The notes under the pieces are model-generated. The model ran no database searches, was not told the origin of the DNA, and worked only from the letters and a program-made list of their open reading frames with translations. 64,000 nt of DNA, taken from Cupriavidus pampae. Its GTDB lineage: Bacteria; Pseudomonadota; Gammaproteobacteria; Burkholderiales; Burkholderiaceae. Positions 34,348 to 43,795 of this stretch are shown piece by piece. The stretch covers positions 1-64,000 of the forward strand of contig NZ_CAJZAG010000013.1 of NCBI RefSeq assembly GCF_914271485.1. The letters are read 5' to 3'. Position 1 is the first letter of the stretch; every line of letters begins with the position of its first letter. A program made the position numbers and the translations under genes.

Positions 34348-35643
34348 ATGGAACCACCAGCAGTGAAAGAGTCCACGCATCGGCGACTCGTCGCGGCTTG
34401 CCTGACGCTATGGGTCTTCTCGATGGTGCTGGTCGCGACGTTTCTGTTCGATACGTGGCCGCATGACTGGCTGGACGACGATCAGCGGCAACCGTGGTTC
34501 CATGCGCTGGTGGTCGTCGTGCTGACATTGCTGGCGTTCTTCAGCAGCAATCTGCACCACCACATCATCCACGAGCGCGAGCGCAAGGAGAAAGCCGCCG
34601 CGGACGGCAAGGCAGTCACGGATGAGAAAGACGGGTGGAAGCACGATGATGATGCCGACGAAGGCATCGTGTTCCGCATCTTCGGCTCGTGGTGGGGCAT
34701 CATCCTCGTGTTCATCATCCCCACCGCGGCCTATTTCGGCGCGCATACGCTGCACCACCCGCTGCCGGAACCCGCGATCTTCGTGATGGCGGTGGTGGCG
34801 ATCTTCGTGGCAGCGGAGCACTACGCCTCGCTGGACAAGCAGCGTCAGGACCTGCGCTGGGTCACGGATGAGCTCGGCAAGCAAGTCACGAGCATGCAGA
34901 ACACGCTCGGGACCCGAGACGGGCGCACACGCATTTACGGCGAATATGCCCAGCGTGCCCCGGACGAACCCATCCACGCGATCTACCGCTCGTTCGATAT
35001 CGATGACGACTGGTTGAAGACCGGGGACTGGGGTCACTACATGGCCTCGACGCAGACCACGTCGCTGGTGGGCGCGCTGCGCAGCGGTGACCGCCATCGG
35101 GTGCGGATTGTCTCGCCAGTCCGCCCGCCGGCGGCGTCAACAGACGGTGACCAGATCGAAGCCGCCGACCGGTTTCACAACCTCATCGGGTTGATCTGGC
35201 ACTGGCTGGTGCTCAACCGGTTCAGGGCAGAAAACGCTGGATTCGACTTTCAGATCGCCATCGCCGAAACCCCACATTGGGTGCACGTCGTCAACGACAA
35301 GGTCTTCCAGATCGTCGGCGAGTATCCGCACGAACTGCGGGTCAAGGATCTGACGCTGAATATGGGCGACCTCGCGCCACGGCTGGTGACGTGGATCCGC
35401 GACGACATCGGTATGCTGTGCGAGAAAGGACAGCCCGCCGAGACGTTTATCGGCGCGGTCCTGCAACCTGCGCAACAAGCTGCGCAACAACCAGCGCCGA
35501 CGATGGAGCAACTCGGCTGGCAGGCATGGGCGATGCACGCCGCCACACGCTACGGCATCGACCAGCCGCCCCCGGAACTCCATCGCAGGTTCGAGGCGCT
35601 TATCCACGAGTTTCAAAGCGCCACGACCATACTGCGAGCCTAG
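34348..35643 (+). CDS. Four-helix membrane protein with unrecognised soluble domain
   Basis: The 431-aa protein starts at ATG 34348, with GAGGG upstream. Helices lie near residues 13-35, 53-72, 115-135 and 145-165; a charged, Asp/Lys-rich loop (75-110) joins helices 2 and 3. A short coiled coil ([18 protein letters not shown]) leads to a cytoplasmic domain of about 250 residues with a clear globular look ([20 protein letters not shown]). I recognise no family. The stop codon overlaps that of the convergent thioesterase gene in the shared tetramer CTAG. Confidence 0.7.
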   Translation: MEPPAVKESTHRRLVAACLTLWVFSMVLVATFLFDTWPHDWLDDDQRQPWFHALVVVVLTLLAFFSSNLHHHIIHERERKEKAAADGKAVTDEKDGWKHDDDADEGIVFRIFGSWWGIILVFIIPTAAYFGAHTLHHPLPEPAIFVMAVVAIFVAAEHYASLDKQRQDLRWVTDELGKQVTSMQNTLGTRDGRTRIYGEYAQRAPDEPIHAIYRSFDIDDDWLKTGDWGHYMASTQTTSLVGALRSGDRHRVRIVSPVRPPAASTDGDQIEAADRFHNLIGLIWHWLVLNRFRAENAGFDFQIAIAETPHWVHVVNDKVFQIVGEYPHELRVKDLTLNMGDLAPRLVTWIRDDIGMLCEKGQPAETFIGAVLQPAQQAAQQPAPTMEQLGWQAWAMHAATRYGIDQPPPELHRRFEALIHEFQSATTILRA

Positions 35644-36065
35644 CGCTGCAACGCCGCCAGCGCTTCCCGCGTGTTATCGGGAATCGGTACCGGTCGACCG
35701 GATTCACGGTCGACATACACATGCACGAAATGCCCCGCCGCGCAGATCGCTTCGTCTTCCTCGCGGAAGACCGCGACTTCGTAGCGCACACTCGAATTAC
35801 CGAGCTTGGCCACGCGCACGCCGATCTGCAGGCGGTCCGGAAACGCGATCGAGCGGAAATACGAACAGCCGGTGTCCACCACCAGACCCACGACGTCGCC
35901 GTTGTGGATATCGAGCACGCCGCGCTCGATCAGATACTGATTTACCGCGGTGTCGAAGTAGCTGTAGTAGGTCACGTTGTTCACGTGCCCGTACACGTCA
36001 TTGTCCATCCACCGCGTCTGTACGCTCGCCAGATGGCGATAATCGGCGCGCGTTGCGTCACGCAT
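35640..36065 (-). CDS. Acyl-CoA thioesterase (hotdog fold, 4HBT-like)
   Basis: The 141-aa protein starts at ATG 36065, overlapping the SDR gene end. The active-site segment [20 protein letters not shown] carries the Asp and the H-x-N-N pattern of YbgC/FcbC-type thioesterases. A role in releasing an acid from CoA fits the CoA-transferase and crotonase genes nearby. Confidence 0.87.
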   Translation of the reverse strand: MRDATRADYRHLASVQTRWMDNDVYGHVNNVTYYSYFDTAVNQYLIERGVLDIHNGDVVGLVVDTGCSYFRSIAFPDRLQIGVRVAKLGNSSVRYEVAVFREEDEAICAAGHFVHVYVDRESGRPVPIPDNTREALAALQR

Positions 36066-36828
36066 ACTGGGCGCCCCCCGCGGCATCGACCACCACACCA
36101 CTCAGATACGACGCCCGTGCCGATGCGAGGTACACCACGAGGTCCGCCATCTCGGACGCCTGGGCCGCCCGGCCAAAGGGCAGGTGCTCGAGCATTTCCT
36201 GCCAGCGCGATTCATCACCATACTTCTCCTGCGCACGGCTCTTGTACAGCTTCAGAAGCCGGTCGGTTTCGGTCGGCCCGGGATGCACCCCGACCACCCG
36301 CACGCCGCGCGTGGTGGAACGCGCGCCGACCGCACGCGTGAACGTTGACAACGCCGCGTTGCCGGTGGCACCGCACAGATAGTCGTAGCGCGGCATCTCG
36401 GCCGCAATGCCGATGACATTGACGATCACGCCCGAGCCACGCTCCATCATCCTGGGCAGCGCCATCCGGGTCGTCTCGATATAGCCAAAGACCTTTAACT
36501 CCCACGCCTCGCGCCACTGCGCATCGCTCATGGCGGTCAGCCCGCCGCCGGGAATCGCGCCGGCGTTGTTGACCAGCACGTCGACGGCGCCAAGCTGAGC
36601 GTCCAGCGATTGCCGCACCTCGGGCGCCGACAGATCGCCGACGAAGGTGTCGACCTTCGCCCCATGCTGGTCCGCGAGTTCGCGCTGGGCTCGCGCGGTC
36701 GACTCGGCAGAGGTGCCGGCGATCGTGACATTGGCCCCTTCCGCGGCAAACGTCACCGCGCAGGCAAAACCGATGCCGCGGCTTCCGCCGGTGATCAGGA
36801 CCGACTTTCCTTGCAGTTGCAAATCCAT
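36058..36828 (-). CDS. Atypical SDR-family protein without the YxxxK pair
   Basis: The 256-aa Rossmann protein has TGGSRGIG (14-21) and NNAG as usual. The catalytic region reads VNVIGIAAE and [11 protein letters not shown]: the Lys of YxxxK is Asn and the Tyr is out of register, and the Ser position is Gly. This variant recurs in a divergent SDR subgroup, so it is probably a real protein and not an error. Catalysis may use other residues. It is coupled to the thioesterase gene. Confidence 0.82.
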   Translation of the reverse strand: MDLQLQGKSVLITGGSRGIGFACAVTFAAEGANVTIAGTSAESTARAQRELADQHGAKVDTFVGDLSAPEVRQSLDAQLGAVDVLVNNAGAIPGGGLTAMSDAQWREAWELKVFGYIETTRMALPRMMERGSGVIVNVIGIAAEMPRYDYLCGATGNAALSTFTRAVGARSTTRGVRVVGVHPGPTETDRLLKLYKSRAQEKYGDESRWQEMLEHLPFGRAAQASEMADLVVYLASARASYLSGVVVDAAGGAQYA

Positions 36829-36833
36829 CGTTA

Positions 36834-37667
36834 TTACTCCTGGCGCTGTTGGTCAGCCGACAGTATGAAGTCAAACACGACGCGGTTGAATGCCTCCGGT
36901 TCTTCGAGGTTTACCGCATGCGTCGTGCGCGGAACGATCCAGAGCCGGGCATCGGGAATCGTGCGTTTCATGAACAAGGCCGGTTCGATGCAGGGCTCGT
37001 CATCGTCGCCGGTGACGATCAGCGTGGGCACGCGCAACTCGCGCAGCTTCGCTTCGAGCTCATAGATGGTCTGCCGCCGCATCTGATAGCCGCGCGTCGT
37101 GAGCGACGAACCCAGCGCCGAGTGTTCGGCGAACTGGCGATTGAACTGCTCGAAGCCGCGCGGATTCTTCTCCTTGAAGCGCCGACGGATCGTGCTGTTG
37201 GCGTAATGCTCGATGCCCTGCTCCATGCCCATGGTCACCAGCCGCTCGGCCAGTTCCGCGCTATCGCGCAGAAACTGCTCGCGGCGCGCCGGGTCCGAGC
37301 CATGCCCGGCGCCGACCAGCGTGAGCGAGCGGGCGCGCTCGGGGTAGGTCAGCCCGAAGTTCAGCGTCGCATAGCCGCCCATCGAGACCCCGACGATATG
37401 CGCGTTCTCCACGCCGGCCCAGCGCATCACGCTTGCGATGTCCTCGACCGCAAAAGCCTGACCATACTGCTCGACGTCGGTCGGCACCTCGGATGGCGGA
37501 TAACCGCGCGCATTGAAGGTGATACAACGAAAATTCGGGCCGAAGAAACGTACCTGATCGTCGTAGTTGCGGTAGTCGCCCGCAAACTCGTGAACGAACA
37601 CGATCGGGATGCCCGCACCGGTGGATTGGACGAATAGCTTCACGCCGTGGGAGTCCGCAAACTGCAT
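36834..37667 (-). CDS. Alpha/beta hydrolase
   Basis: The 277-aa protein has the nucleophile elbow GVSMGG (residues 93-98), Asp in TGDDDEPCIE and the catalytic His in TTHAVNLEEP, so the triad is complete. The oxyanion region is VHEFAGD. It resembles 3-oxoadipate enol-lactonase-like esterases. It lies five bases before the SDR gene in a catabolic cluster; its substrate is unknown. Confidence 0.87.
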   Translation of the reverse strand: MQFADSHGVKLFVQSTGAGIPIVFVHEFAGDYRNYDDQVRFFGPNFRCITFNARGYPPSEVPTDVEQYGQAFAVEDIASVMRWAGVENAHIVGVSMGGYATLNFGLTYPERARSLTLVGAGHGSDPARREQFLRDSAELAERLVTMGMEQGIEHYANSTIRRRFKEKNPRGFEQFNRQFAEHSALGSSLTTRGYQMRRQTIYELEAKLRELRVPTLIVTGDDDEPCIEPALFMKRTIPDARLWIVPRTTHAVNLEEPEAFNRVVFDFILSADQQRQE

Positions 37668-37697
37668 GATGGTGTCTCTTGATCGTTGTAGTGGGAG

Positions 37698-39380
37698 TCA
37701 GAGCGGCTGGCTCGAGGCGTAGATATTAATCCCCTTGCTCTCCCGGACAAAGAACAGGCAGATGACAAAGCAGGCCGCGGCCAGCCCCACCGGGTACCAG
37801 AGCCCGGCATAGATATCGCCGACCGCCGCCGAGATCGCGAACGTGGTGGCCGGCAGAAAGCCGCCAAACCAGCCGATGCCGATGTGGTACGGCAATGACA
37901 TCGCCGTGTAGCGGATGCGCGATGGGAACAGCTCGACCAGCATCGCCGCGATCGGGCCGTAAGTCATGGTGCCGAACAGCATCAGCGTGATCAGCACGAG
38001 GATGGTCATCGGCTTGTTGATCTGGTTCGGATCGGCGGGCCCGACGTGATAGCCGCTATCGGTCAGCGCCTTGCCCAGCGCGGCGTTCAGCGCCTTGGTG
38101 CGCGCACCGTCTTCGGCCGTACCGCCCTCGAAGCTATCGATCACGATCTTGCCGACCTCGATGCGGGCCGGCTGGCCGGGCTGCGACGGCACCGAGGTGT
38201 AGTTCAGGCCAGCCTTGGCGATGGCAGCGCGCGCGATATCGCAGGAACTCTTGAACTCGGCCGTGCCCACCGGATTGAACTGGAAGCTGCAGGTTGCGGG
38301 GTCCGCGCGCACGGCGATCGGCGCCGACTGCTGCGAGCGTTCAAGCGCGGGATTGGCGTAATGCGTGAGCGCCTTGAACAATGGGAAGAAGAACAATGCG
38401 GCCAGCAGACAGCCGGACAGGAACACCGGCTTGCGGCCGATGCGATCCGACAGCTTGCCGAAGACGACGTAGAACGGTGTCGTAACAATGGTCGCCGCGA
38501 TAATCAGCAGATTGGCCGTGCCACCATCGACCTTGAGCGTCTGCGTGAGGAAAAACATCGTGTAGAACTGCCCGGCATACCAGACCACCGCCTGCCCCAT
38601 GACGATGCCGAACAACGCCAGCAGCACCACGCGCAGATGCTTCCATTGCCCAAAGGCTTCCGAGATCGGGGCCTTCGAGGTGGTGCCCTCGCGCTTCATG
38701 CGCTCGAACTCGGGCGACTCGTGCAGCGTCAGGCGAATGCGCAGCGAGATCAGCAACAACAGCAGCGACACCAGAAACGGAATGCGCCATCCCCATGCGG
38801 TAAAGGCTTCTTCGCCGAGCAGGTAACGCGTAGGCAGAATCACGGCCAGCGACAGCAGCAGCCCCAGCGCCGCGGTGGCCTGGATCCACGCGGTGCGCGC
38901 GCCACGCTCGTGGTTGCCCGCGTGCTCGGCTACATACACAACCGCGCCGCCGTATTCCCCGCCGAGCGCCAGCCCCTGCAGCATGCGCATGGCGACAAAC
39001 AGGATCGGCGCCGCGATGCCGATCGTCGCGTAACCGGGCAACAGGCCGATGGCAAACGTCGCCGCACCCATCAGCGCGATGGTCACCATAAACGTGTACT
39101 TACGCCCGACGATATCGCCAATGCGACCGAAGACCAGCGCGCCGAACGGCCGCACGGCGAAGCCCGCGGCAAAGCTCAGCAGCGTAAAGATGAATGCGGC
39201 AGTCGGATTGACGCCAGAGAAGATATTGGCCGAGATCTGCGCGGCCAGCGAGCCCGCGAGGAAAAAGTCGTACCACTCGAACATCGTCCCGAGCGAGGAC
39301 GCCAGCACCACCCGGCGCTGCGACTGTTCGTGCGCGCCGGTAGGCGCACTGGCGATGGCGCCATCGATGCTGGCCGTCAT
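37698..39380 (-). CDS. MHS-family MFS transporter with a large periplasmic insert
   Basis: The 560-aa protein starts at ATG 39380, with GGAG upstream. It has GTMFEWYDFFLAG at helix 1, the MFS signature GRIGDIVGRKYTF and LGGEYGGAVVYVAEH, all of the metabolite:H+ symporter (ShiA/ProP/KgtP) group. Between helices 9 and 10 it carries about 120 extra residues with two cysteines (CSFQFNPVG; SSCDIARA), likely periplasmic. It is divergent from the LysR gene and probably imports the cluster's substrate. Confidence 0.88.
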   Translation of the reverse strand: MTASIDGAIASAPTGAHEQSQRRVVLASSLGTMFEWYDFFLAGSLAAQISANIFSGVNPTAAFIFTLLSFAAGFAVRPFGALVFGRIGDIVGRKYTFMVTIALMGAATFAIGLLPGYATIGIAAPILFVAMRMLQGLALGGEYGGAVVYVAEHAGNHERGARTAWIQATAALGLLLSLAVILPTRYLLGEEAFTAWGWRIPFLVSLLLLLISLRIRLTLHESPEFERMKREGTTSKAPISEAFGQWKHLRVVLLALFGIVMGQAVVWYAGQFYTMFFLTQTLKVDGGTANLLIIAATIVTTPFYVVFGKLSDRIGRKPVFLSGCLLAALFFFPLFKALTHYANPALERSQQSAPIAVRADPATCSFQFNPVGTAEFKSSCDIARAAIAKAGLNYTSVPSQPGQPARIEVGKIVIDSFEGGTAEDGARTKALNAALGKALTDSGYHVGPADPNQINKPMTILVLITLMLFGTMTYGPIAAMLVELFPSRIRYTAMSLPYHIGIGWFGGFLPATTFAISAAVGDIYAGLWYPVGLAAACFVICLFFVRESKGINIYASSQPL

Positions 39381-39519
39381 GAGGTGTCTCCTGTCTTGTT
39401 TTATAAGGCGGAGTATAGAAACCGCATCGATCAAGGAAAAATATTGAATAACGATGGTTCCATCGCGTAATCTTATCGATCGGCGTACCCTGCGCGCCGT
39501 CGTCAGAGGCCAGTCAGCC

Positions 39520-40470
39520 ATGGAATTCAAGCAACTCAAGTACTTCGTCAAGATCGCCGAACTGGGCAATATGACGCGCGCCTCCGAGGCGCTGCGCATT
39601 GCCCAGCCCGCGCTCAGCCAGCAGATCATGAATCTGGAGACCGAGCTCGGCGCGCGCCTGCTGGACCGCGGCGTGTACGGCGCACGGCTCACCAGTTCGG
39701 GCGAGGTGCTGTACGGCTACGCCAAGTCGCTGTTGCGGCAACACGAAGATGTGCGGCAGGCGGTGTCCGAAGAGGTTACCCACCCGACGGGACGCGCCGC
39801 CATCGGCATTCCGGGCAGCACCGGCAAGATGCTGGCGGAACCGCTGGTGCGCCAGTTGCTGTCGAGCGGCGGCATCCTGATCGAGATCGTCGAGCGCCCC
39901 AGCGCGGAACTCGTGGATCTGGTGGCGGCGGGCAAGCTCGATATCGCCATCACGGTCGATGCGCAGCCGCGCCGCGGGGCGCGGATCACGCCACTGTTTC
40001 TGGAGGCGCTGTACGCGGTCCTGCCGCAGAGCGGCGTGCACGGGCGCCAGACCCTGAAGCTGAAGGAACTGGCCGATAGCCCGCTGATTCTGCCCAGCGC
40101 ACCCAGCACGATCCGGCATCGCGTGGAGGCGGCATTGCTCGACAAGCGGCTGAAGTTTCGATTGGTCAGCGAGGTCAGCGCCACCGACATGCTGATCCGC
40201 CTGGTCGCCGCGAACCTTGGCTGGACCGTATTGCCGTGGTCCGCGATCTCTGACGATATGCAGCGCAAGACCGGCATCGCCGCGCTGCCCATCGCCGGGC
40301 ATCGGCTCGATCGGGAGATCTCGTTGTGCGTCTCCGATGTCCTGCCGCTGAGCCGCGCGGCGGAAGTCGTGGTGGCGACGACGCTGGCCATCCTCAAAAC
40401 GCTGCTGGCCGACGGACACTGGATGGGCGCCCGCGTGCTGGCGGACGGACCACTCGCCAATCCATCGTAA
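39520..40470 (+). CDS. LysR-family regulator (NAC/CynR-like)
   Basis: The 316-aa protein starts at ATG 39520 (MEFKQLKYFVKIAELGNMTRASEALRIAQPALSQQI). The effector domain follows. A 14-bp palindrome CGATGGTTCCATCG at 39452-39465, between it and the MFS gene, could be its binding site. It stands at the divergence of the two halves of the CoA-linked cluster, so it likely controls both. Confidence 0.88.
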   Translation: MEFKQLKYFVKIAELGNMTRASEALRIAQPALSQQIMNLETELGARLLDRGVYGARLTSSGEVLYGYAKSLLRQHEDVRQAVSEEVTHPTGRAAIGIPGSTGKMLAEPLVRQLLSSGGILIEIVERPSAELVDLVAAGKLDIAITVDAQPRRGARITPLFLEALYAVLPQSGVHGRQTLKLKELADSPLILPSAPSTIRHRVEAALLDKRLKFRLVSEVSATDMLIRLVAANLGWTVLPWSAISDDMQRKTGIAALPIAGHRLDREISLCVSDVLPLSRAAEVVVATTLAILKTLLADGHWMGARVLADGPLANPS

Positions 40471-40559
40471 TTTCCTATCGAGCCATCCTAATTCCATATT
40501 TTTTTTCGTTTGACGACGTTCTTATACTGAGCGCAGCAAAACGAAAAGAAGGACTGGAG

Positions 40560-41837
40560 ATGAGCGCAGGAGACGAAGCTTTCGAGCGGCCGCTGCAGGG
40601 TGTGAAGGTGCTGGAGCTGTCGCAGATCATGGCGGGACCGACGTGCGGGCTGATGCTCGCCGATATGGGTGCCGAAGTCTTCAAGGTCGAGAAATTCCCG
40701 GCTGGCGACGATTCCCGCAACTATCGTCGCGAAGGCGATTCCGGCCTGCCGCCCTCCTTCATGATGCTCAATCGCGGTAAACGATCGATCGGCATCAACT
40801 TCAAGTCGCCCGAAGGCAAACGCGCGCTGCTGCGCATGGTCGCGCAGGCTGATGTGCTGACGGAGAACTTCCGCCTCGGCGTGATGGAACGTCTGGGTCT
40901 CGGCTACGACGTGCTCAAGGAGATCAACCCGGCCCTGATCTATTGCTCGGTGACCGGTTACGGCCGCGAAGGTCCGCTGGCCAGCAAAGGCGGCTTCGAT
41001 CTGATCCTGCAAGCGTTCAGCGGCCTGATCAGCGTCACCGGCGAAGAAGGCGCGGAGCCGGTCAAACCCGGCATTTCGATTGCGGACGTGAATGCGGGCG
41101 TGCTGGCGGCGACTGGCATTCTGGCGGCCTATATCCATCGTCTGCGCACCGGCAAGGGCCAGCGGGTCGATACCTCGCTGCTGCAGGCATCGATGCAGCA
41201 GCTCTACTGGTACGCCGCGGCCTACTTCTCGCGCGGCATCGTGCCCAAGCCGTCGGGCACAGCGCACCCGCTGGTCGCTCCGTATCAGGTGTTTCGCTGC
41301 GCCGATGGCCGCATGGCGATCGGCGGCGCCAACCAGGCGAACTGGGAGCGTATCGCGGACGTGCTGGGACATCCGGACTGGAAAACCGATCCGCGCTTCG
41401 ACAGCCCCGAGGTACGCCATGCCAATCGCAAGATTCTGGCGGGCCTGATCGAGGAAGTGCTGGCCGGCGACACGCTTGCGGTATGGCTCGAGCGCTTCGA
41501 CGCCGCGTCCATTCCGGCTGGCCCGGTCAACGACGTCGGGCAAGCACTCGAGCATGAACAGGCGCGCGCGGTGCGCATGGTCGTGGATGTCGAGGCGCCA
41601 AAGGGCGGTTCCAGCGACTCCATGCGCGCGCTCGGCCTGCCGATCCTGTTCAACGGCACGACGCATATCGCCAGCAGCGCCGCGCCGTCCGTCGGTGAAG
41701 ACAGCGCGGACATCCTGCGCGAATTCGCGTTCTCCGATGCCGAGATCGACGAACTGGTCGCGTGCGGCGCCATCTTTCAGGCCGAACACGGCCGCGGCCG
41801 CACGGCGGGCACCACCACCGAAGCGGTAGCTTCCTGA
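40560..41837 (+). CDS. Class III (CaiB/BaiF) acyl-CoA:acid CoA-transferase
   Basis: The 425-aa enzyme starts at ATG 40560 after GGACTGGAG. It shows LELSQIMAGPTCGLMLADMGAEVFKVE and the catalytic Asp in ISIADVNAG (near 179). It would activate an organic acid by CoA exchange. It is followed after 12 bases by the crotonase gene, giving a plausible activation and modification pair. Confidence 0.9.
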   Translation: MSAGDEAFERPLQGVKVLELSQIMAGPTCGLMLADMGAEVFKVEKFPAGDDSRNYRREGDSGLPPSFMMLNRGKRSIGINFKSPEGKRALLRMVAQADVLTENFRLGVMERLGLGYDVLKEINPALIYCSVTGYGREGPLASKGGFDLILQAFSGLISVTGEEGAEPVKPGISIADVNAGVLAATGILAAYIHRLRTGKGQRVDTSLLQASMQQLYWYAAAYFSRGIVPKPSGTAHPLVAPYQVFRCADGRMAIGGANQANWERIADVLGHPDWKTDPRFDSPEVRHANRKILAGLIEEVLAGDTLAVWLERFDAASIPAGPVNDVGQALEHEQARAVRMVVDVEAPKGGSSDSMRALGLPILFNGTTHIASSAAPSVGEDSADILREFAFSDAEIDELVACGAIFQAEHGRGRTAGTTTEAVAS

Positions 41838-41849
41838 ACCGGGGACACG

Positions 41850-42677
41850 ATGAAGCTCGACAACCATGCCGCCGCGGACGGCAACGCGGGGACACACGCC
41901 ACTCATGAAGCGCTGAAGGTGACGATCAACGATGGTCTCGCCATCCTCTCCATCGAACGCCCGGAAAAGCGCAATGCACTGACGCTGGCCATGTGGCGCG
42001 GCATCGCGACCATCATGGCCGATCTCGATGCGCGCGAGGACGTGCGCGTGATCGCGCTCACCGGCAGCGGCGCAAGCTTCAGCGCGGGTGCCGATATCGC
42101 CGAGTTTGCGACCGTACGCGCCAATCCCGAACAGGTCGTGGTCTACGAACAGGCCGTCGATGCCTGCTGCGATGCCATCGAGAACGTGTCGAAGCCGACC
42201 ATCGCGGCCATCAATGGCTTCTGCATGGGCGGCGCGCTGAACGTGGCGATGGCCTGCGATTTCCGCTATGCCGTGCCCGCCGCGCTGCTGTCGATTCCGG
42301 CCGCGCGGCTCTCCATCGTCTACGGCCTCAAGGGTACGCGCCGTCTGTTCGCGCTGGTCGGGGTTTCCAACGCCAAGCGCGTGCTGTTTGCCGGGCAGGC
42401 GGTGGATGCAACGGAGGGCTACCGCATCGGTCTGGTTGACGAGGTCGCCGAGGACGTCATGGCGGCGACCCGTACGGCGGCCGCCGTGCTGGCCGACAAC
42501 GCCCCGCTCTCCATCAGCGGTGCCAAGACCATCCTGAACAAGCTGGCCAGCGCGGATCCGACGCTGACCGAGGCAGCAGTGCAAGAACTGGTAGACCACG
42601 CCGCGGAGAGCGAGGACTACGCGGAAGGTCGCCGCGCGTTCGGCGAGAAACGCCGGCCGGTGTTCCGGGGGCGATAG
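41850..42677 (+). CDS. Crotonase-superfamily protein lacking both catalytic glutamates
   Basis: The 275-aa protein has a good oxyanion-hole motif (FSAGADIAEF) and MGGALNVAMACDFRYA. Aligned by eye to rat enoyl-CoA hydratase, Glu144 is Asn (in LNVAM) and Glu164 is Ala (in SIPAARLS). It is therefore unlikely to be a normal hydratase; decarboxylase, isomerase, dehalogenase or thioesterase-like chemistry is possible. The start ATG 41850 follows GGGGACAC. Confidence 0.87.
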   Translation: MKLDNHAAADGNAGTHATHEALKVTINDGLAILSIERPEKRNALTLAMWRGIATIMADLDAREDVRVIALTGSGASFSAGADIAEFATVRANPEQVVVYEQAVDACCDAIENVSKPTIAAINGFCMGGALNVAMACDFRYAVPAALLSIPAARLSIVYGLKGTRRLFALVGVSNAKRVLFAGQAVDATEGYRIGLVDEVAEDVMAATRTAAAVLADNAPLSISGAKTILNKLASADPTLTEAAVQELVDHAAESEDYAEGRRAFGEKRRPVFRGR

Positions 42678-42750
42678 CGAGCAATCAAGTCAAGCAGCAA
42701 ACCAGAAACGGCACCACAGCCGGCTCAAGACAACAATTGGAGGAGACCAC

Positions 42751-43734
42751 ATGCCATCACAGACACGCTTTGCCTTGCTCGTCGCAGTTGCGGCAGGAAC
42801 CCTGATTTCCGCGCCGGTCGCATGGGCGCAGGACGCTTTCCCGAACAAGCCGATCCGGCTGGTCATCGGTTTCCCACCGGGCGGCGCGGCGGACACGATT
42901 GCGCGGATCTATGGCGAAGGCCTTGCGAAGGAACTGAAGCAACCGGTGATCGTCGACAATCGCCCGGGCGCTGGCACCACGATCGCGGCGGACTACGTCG
43001 CGAAGTCGCCCGCCGATGGCTACACCCTCTATATCGGTGGCGCCAGCCTGATGGGCGGCGACAACGCGCTCTACAAGAATCTGCGTTACACCCCGGCGGA
43101 CTTTACCCCGGTCACGCAATTGACCACGGCGCCGTTGCTGCTGGTTGCCGGCAAGAACTCCGGCATCAAGAGCACGGGCGAACTGCTGCAGAAGGCGCGG
43201 CAGTCCCCGGGCGCCCTCAACTATTCCTCGAGCGGCAATGGCGTGGTCACCCATCTGGCCGCCGTGCACTTCGCCAGACTGGCCAACGTCAGCATGACCC
43301 ACGTGCCCTACAAGGGCGGCGCACAGTCGGGACAGGCGGTAGCGGCAGGCGACGCGCAACTGAGCTTTGCCACGCCGGCCTCGGTACAACCGCTGATCGA
43401 TGCCGGAAAACTGTTGCCGATCGCGGTGACGTCGGCCAGGCGCTCGGCGGTGATGCCGAACTACCCGACCATCGCCGAGTCTGGCGTGCCGGGCTATGAA
43501 CTGAACAACTGGTATGGACTGTTCGTGGCCAAGGGCACGCCGCCGGCGCTCGTCCAGCAGCTGTTTGCCGCCAGCGCCAGGGTGTTGCGCGAACCGTCGA
43601 TCCAGAAGCAACTGGCCGGCCGCGGCGAGGAAGCCGCGCCGTCGGTCTCGCCCGATGCGTTCAAGACCTTCGCCGCGCGTGAGGGCAAGCTCGACGTCGA
43701 ACTGATCGCACAGAGCGGCGCCAAGATCGACTGA
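42751..43734 (+). CDS. Bug-family (TctC-like) periplasmic solute receptor
   Basis: The 327-aa protein has a signal peptide ending AWAQDA and the blocks FPNKPIRLVIGFPPGGAADTIARI, VIVDNRPGAGTTIAADYVAKSPADGYTL and VPYKGGAQSGQAVAAGDAQL. GGAGGAG precedes the start. It is 73 bases after the crotonase gene in the same direction and probably brings the cluster's substrate to a TTT transporter; no TctA/TctB is adjacent. Confidence 0.9.
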   Translation: MPSQTRFALLVAVAAGTLISAPVAWAQDAFPNKPIRLVIGFPPGGAADTIARIYGEGLAKELKQPVIVDNRPGAGTTIAADYVAKSPADGYTLYIGGASLMGGDNALYKNLRYTPADFTPVTQLTTAPLLLVAGKNSGIKSTGELLQKARQSPGALNYSSSGNGVVTHLAAVHFARLANVSMTHVPYKGGAQSGQAVAAGDAQLSFATPASVQPLIDAGKLLPIAVTSARRSAVMPNYPTIAESGVPGYELNNWYGLFVAKGTPPALVQQLFAASARVLREPSIQKQLAGRGEEAAPSVSPDAFKTFAAREGKLDVELIAQSGAKID

Positions 43735-43770
43735 TTGGACGACTGATTGGACGACAGATTGGACGACTGA
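43729..43770 (+). repeat. 12-bp tandem repeat, about 3.5 copies
   Basis: The unit GACTGATTGGAC occurs at 43729-43740 and 43741-43752, with one change at 43753-43764 and a partial copy to 43770. It begins on the last codon and stop of the Bug gene, so each full copy repeats the Asp-stop pair in frame, giving tandem stop codons. Confidence 0.85.
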
Positions 43771-43795
43771 GCGGAGGCGCGCGCGGGGATGTCCG

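Noticed and set aside
43729-43770. CRISPR-like array
   Set aside because: Units are directly adjacent 12-mers without spacers; simple tandem repeat.
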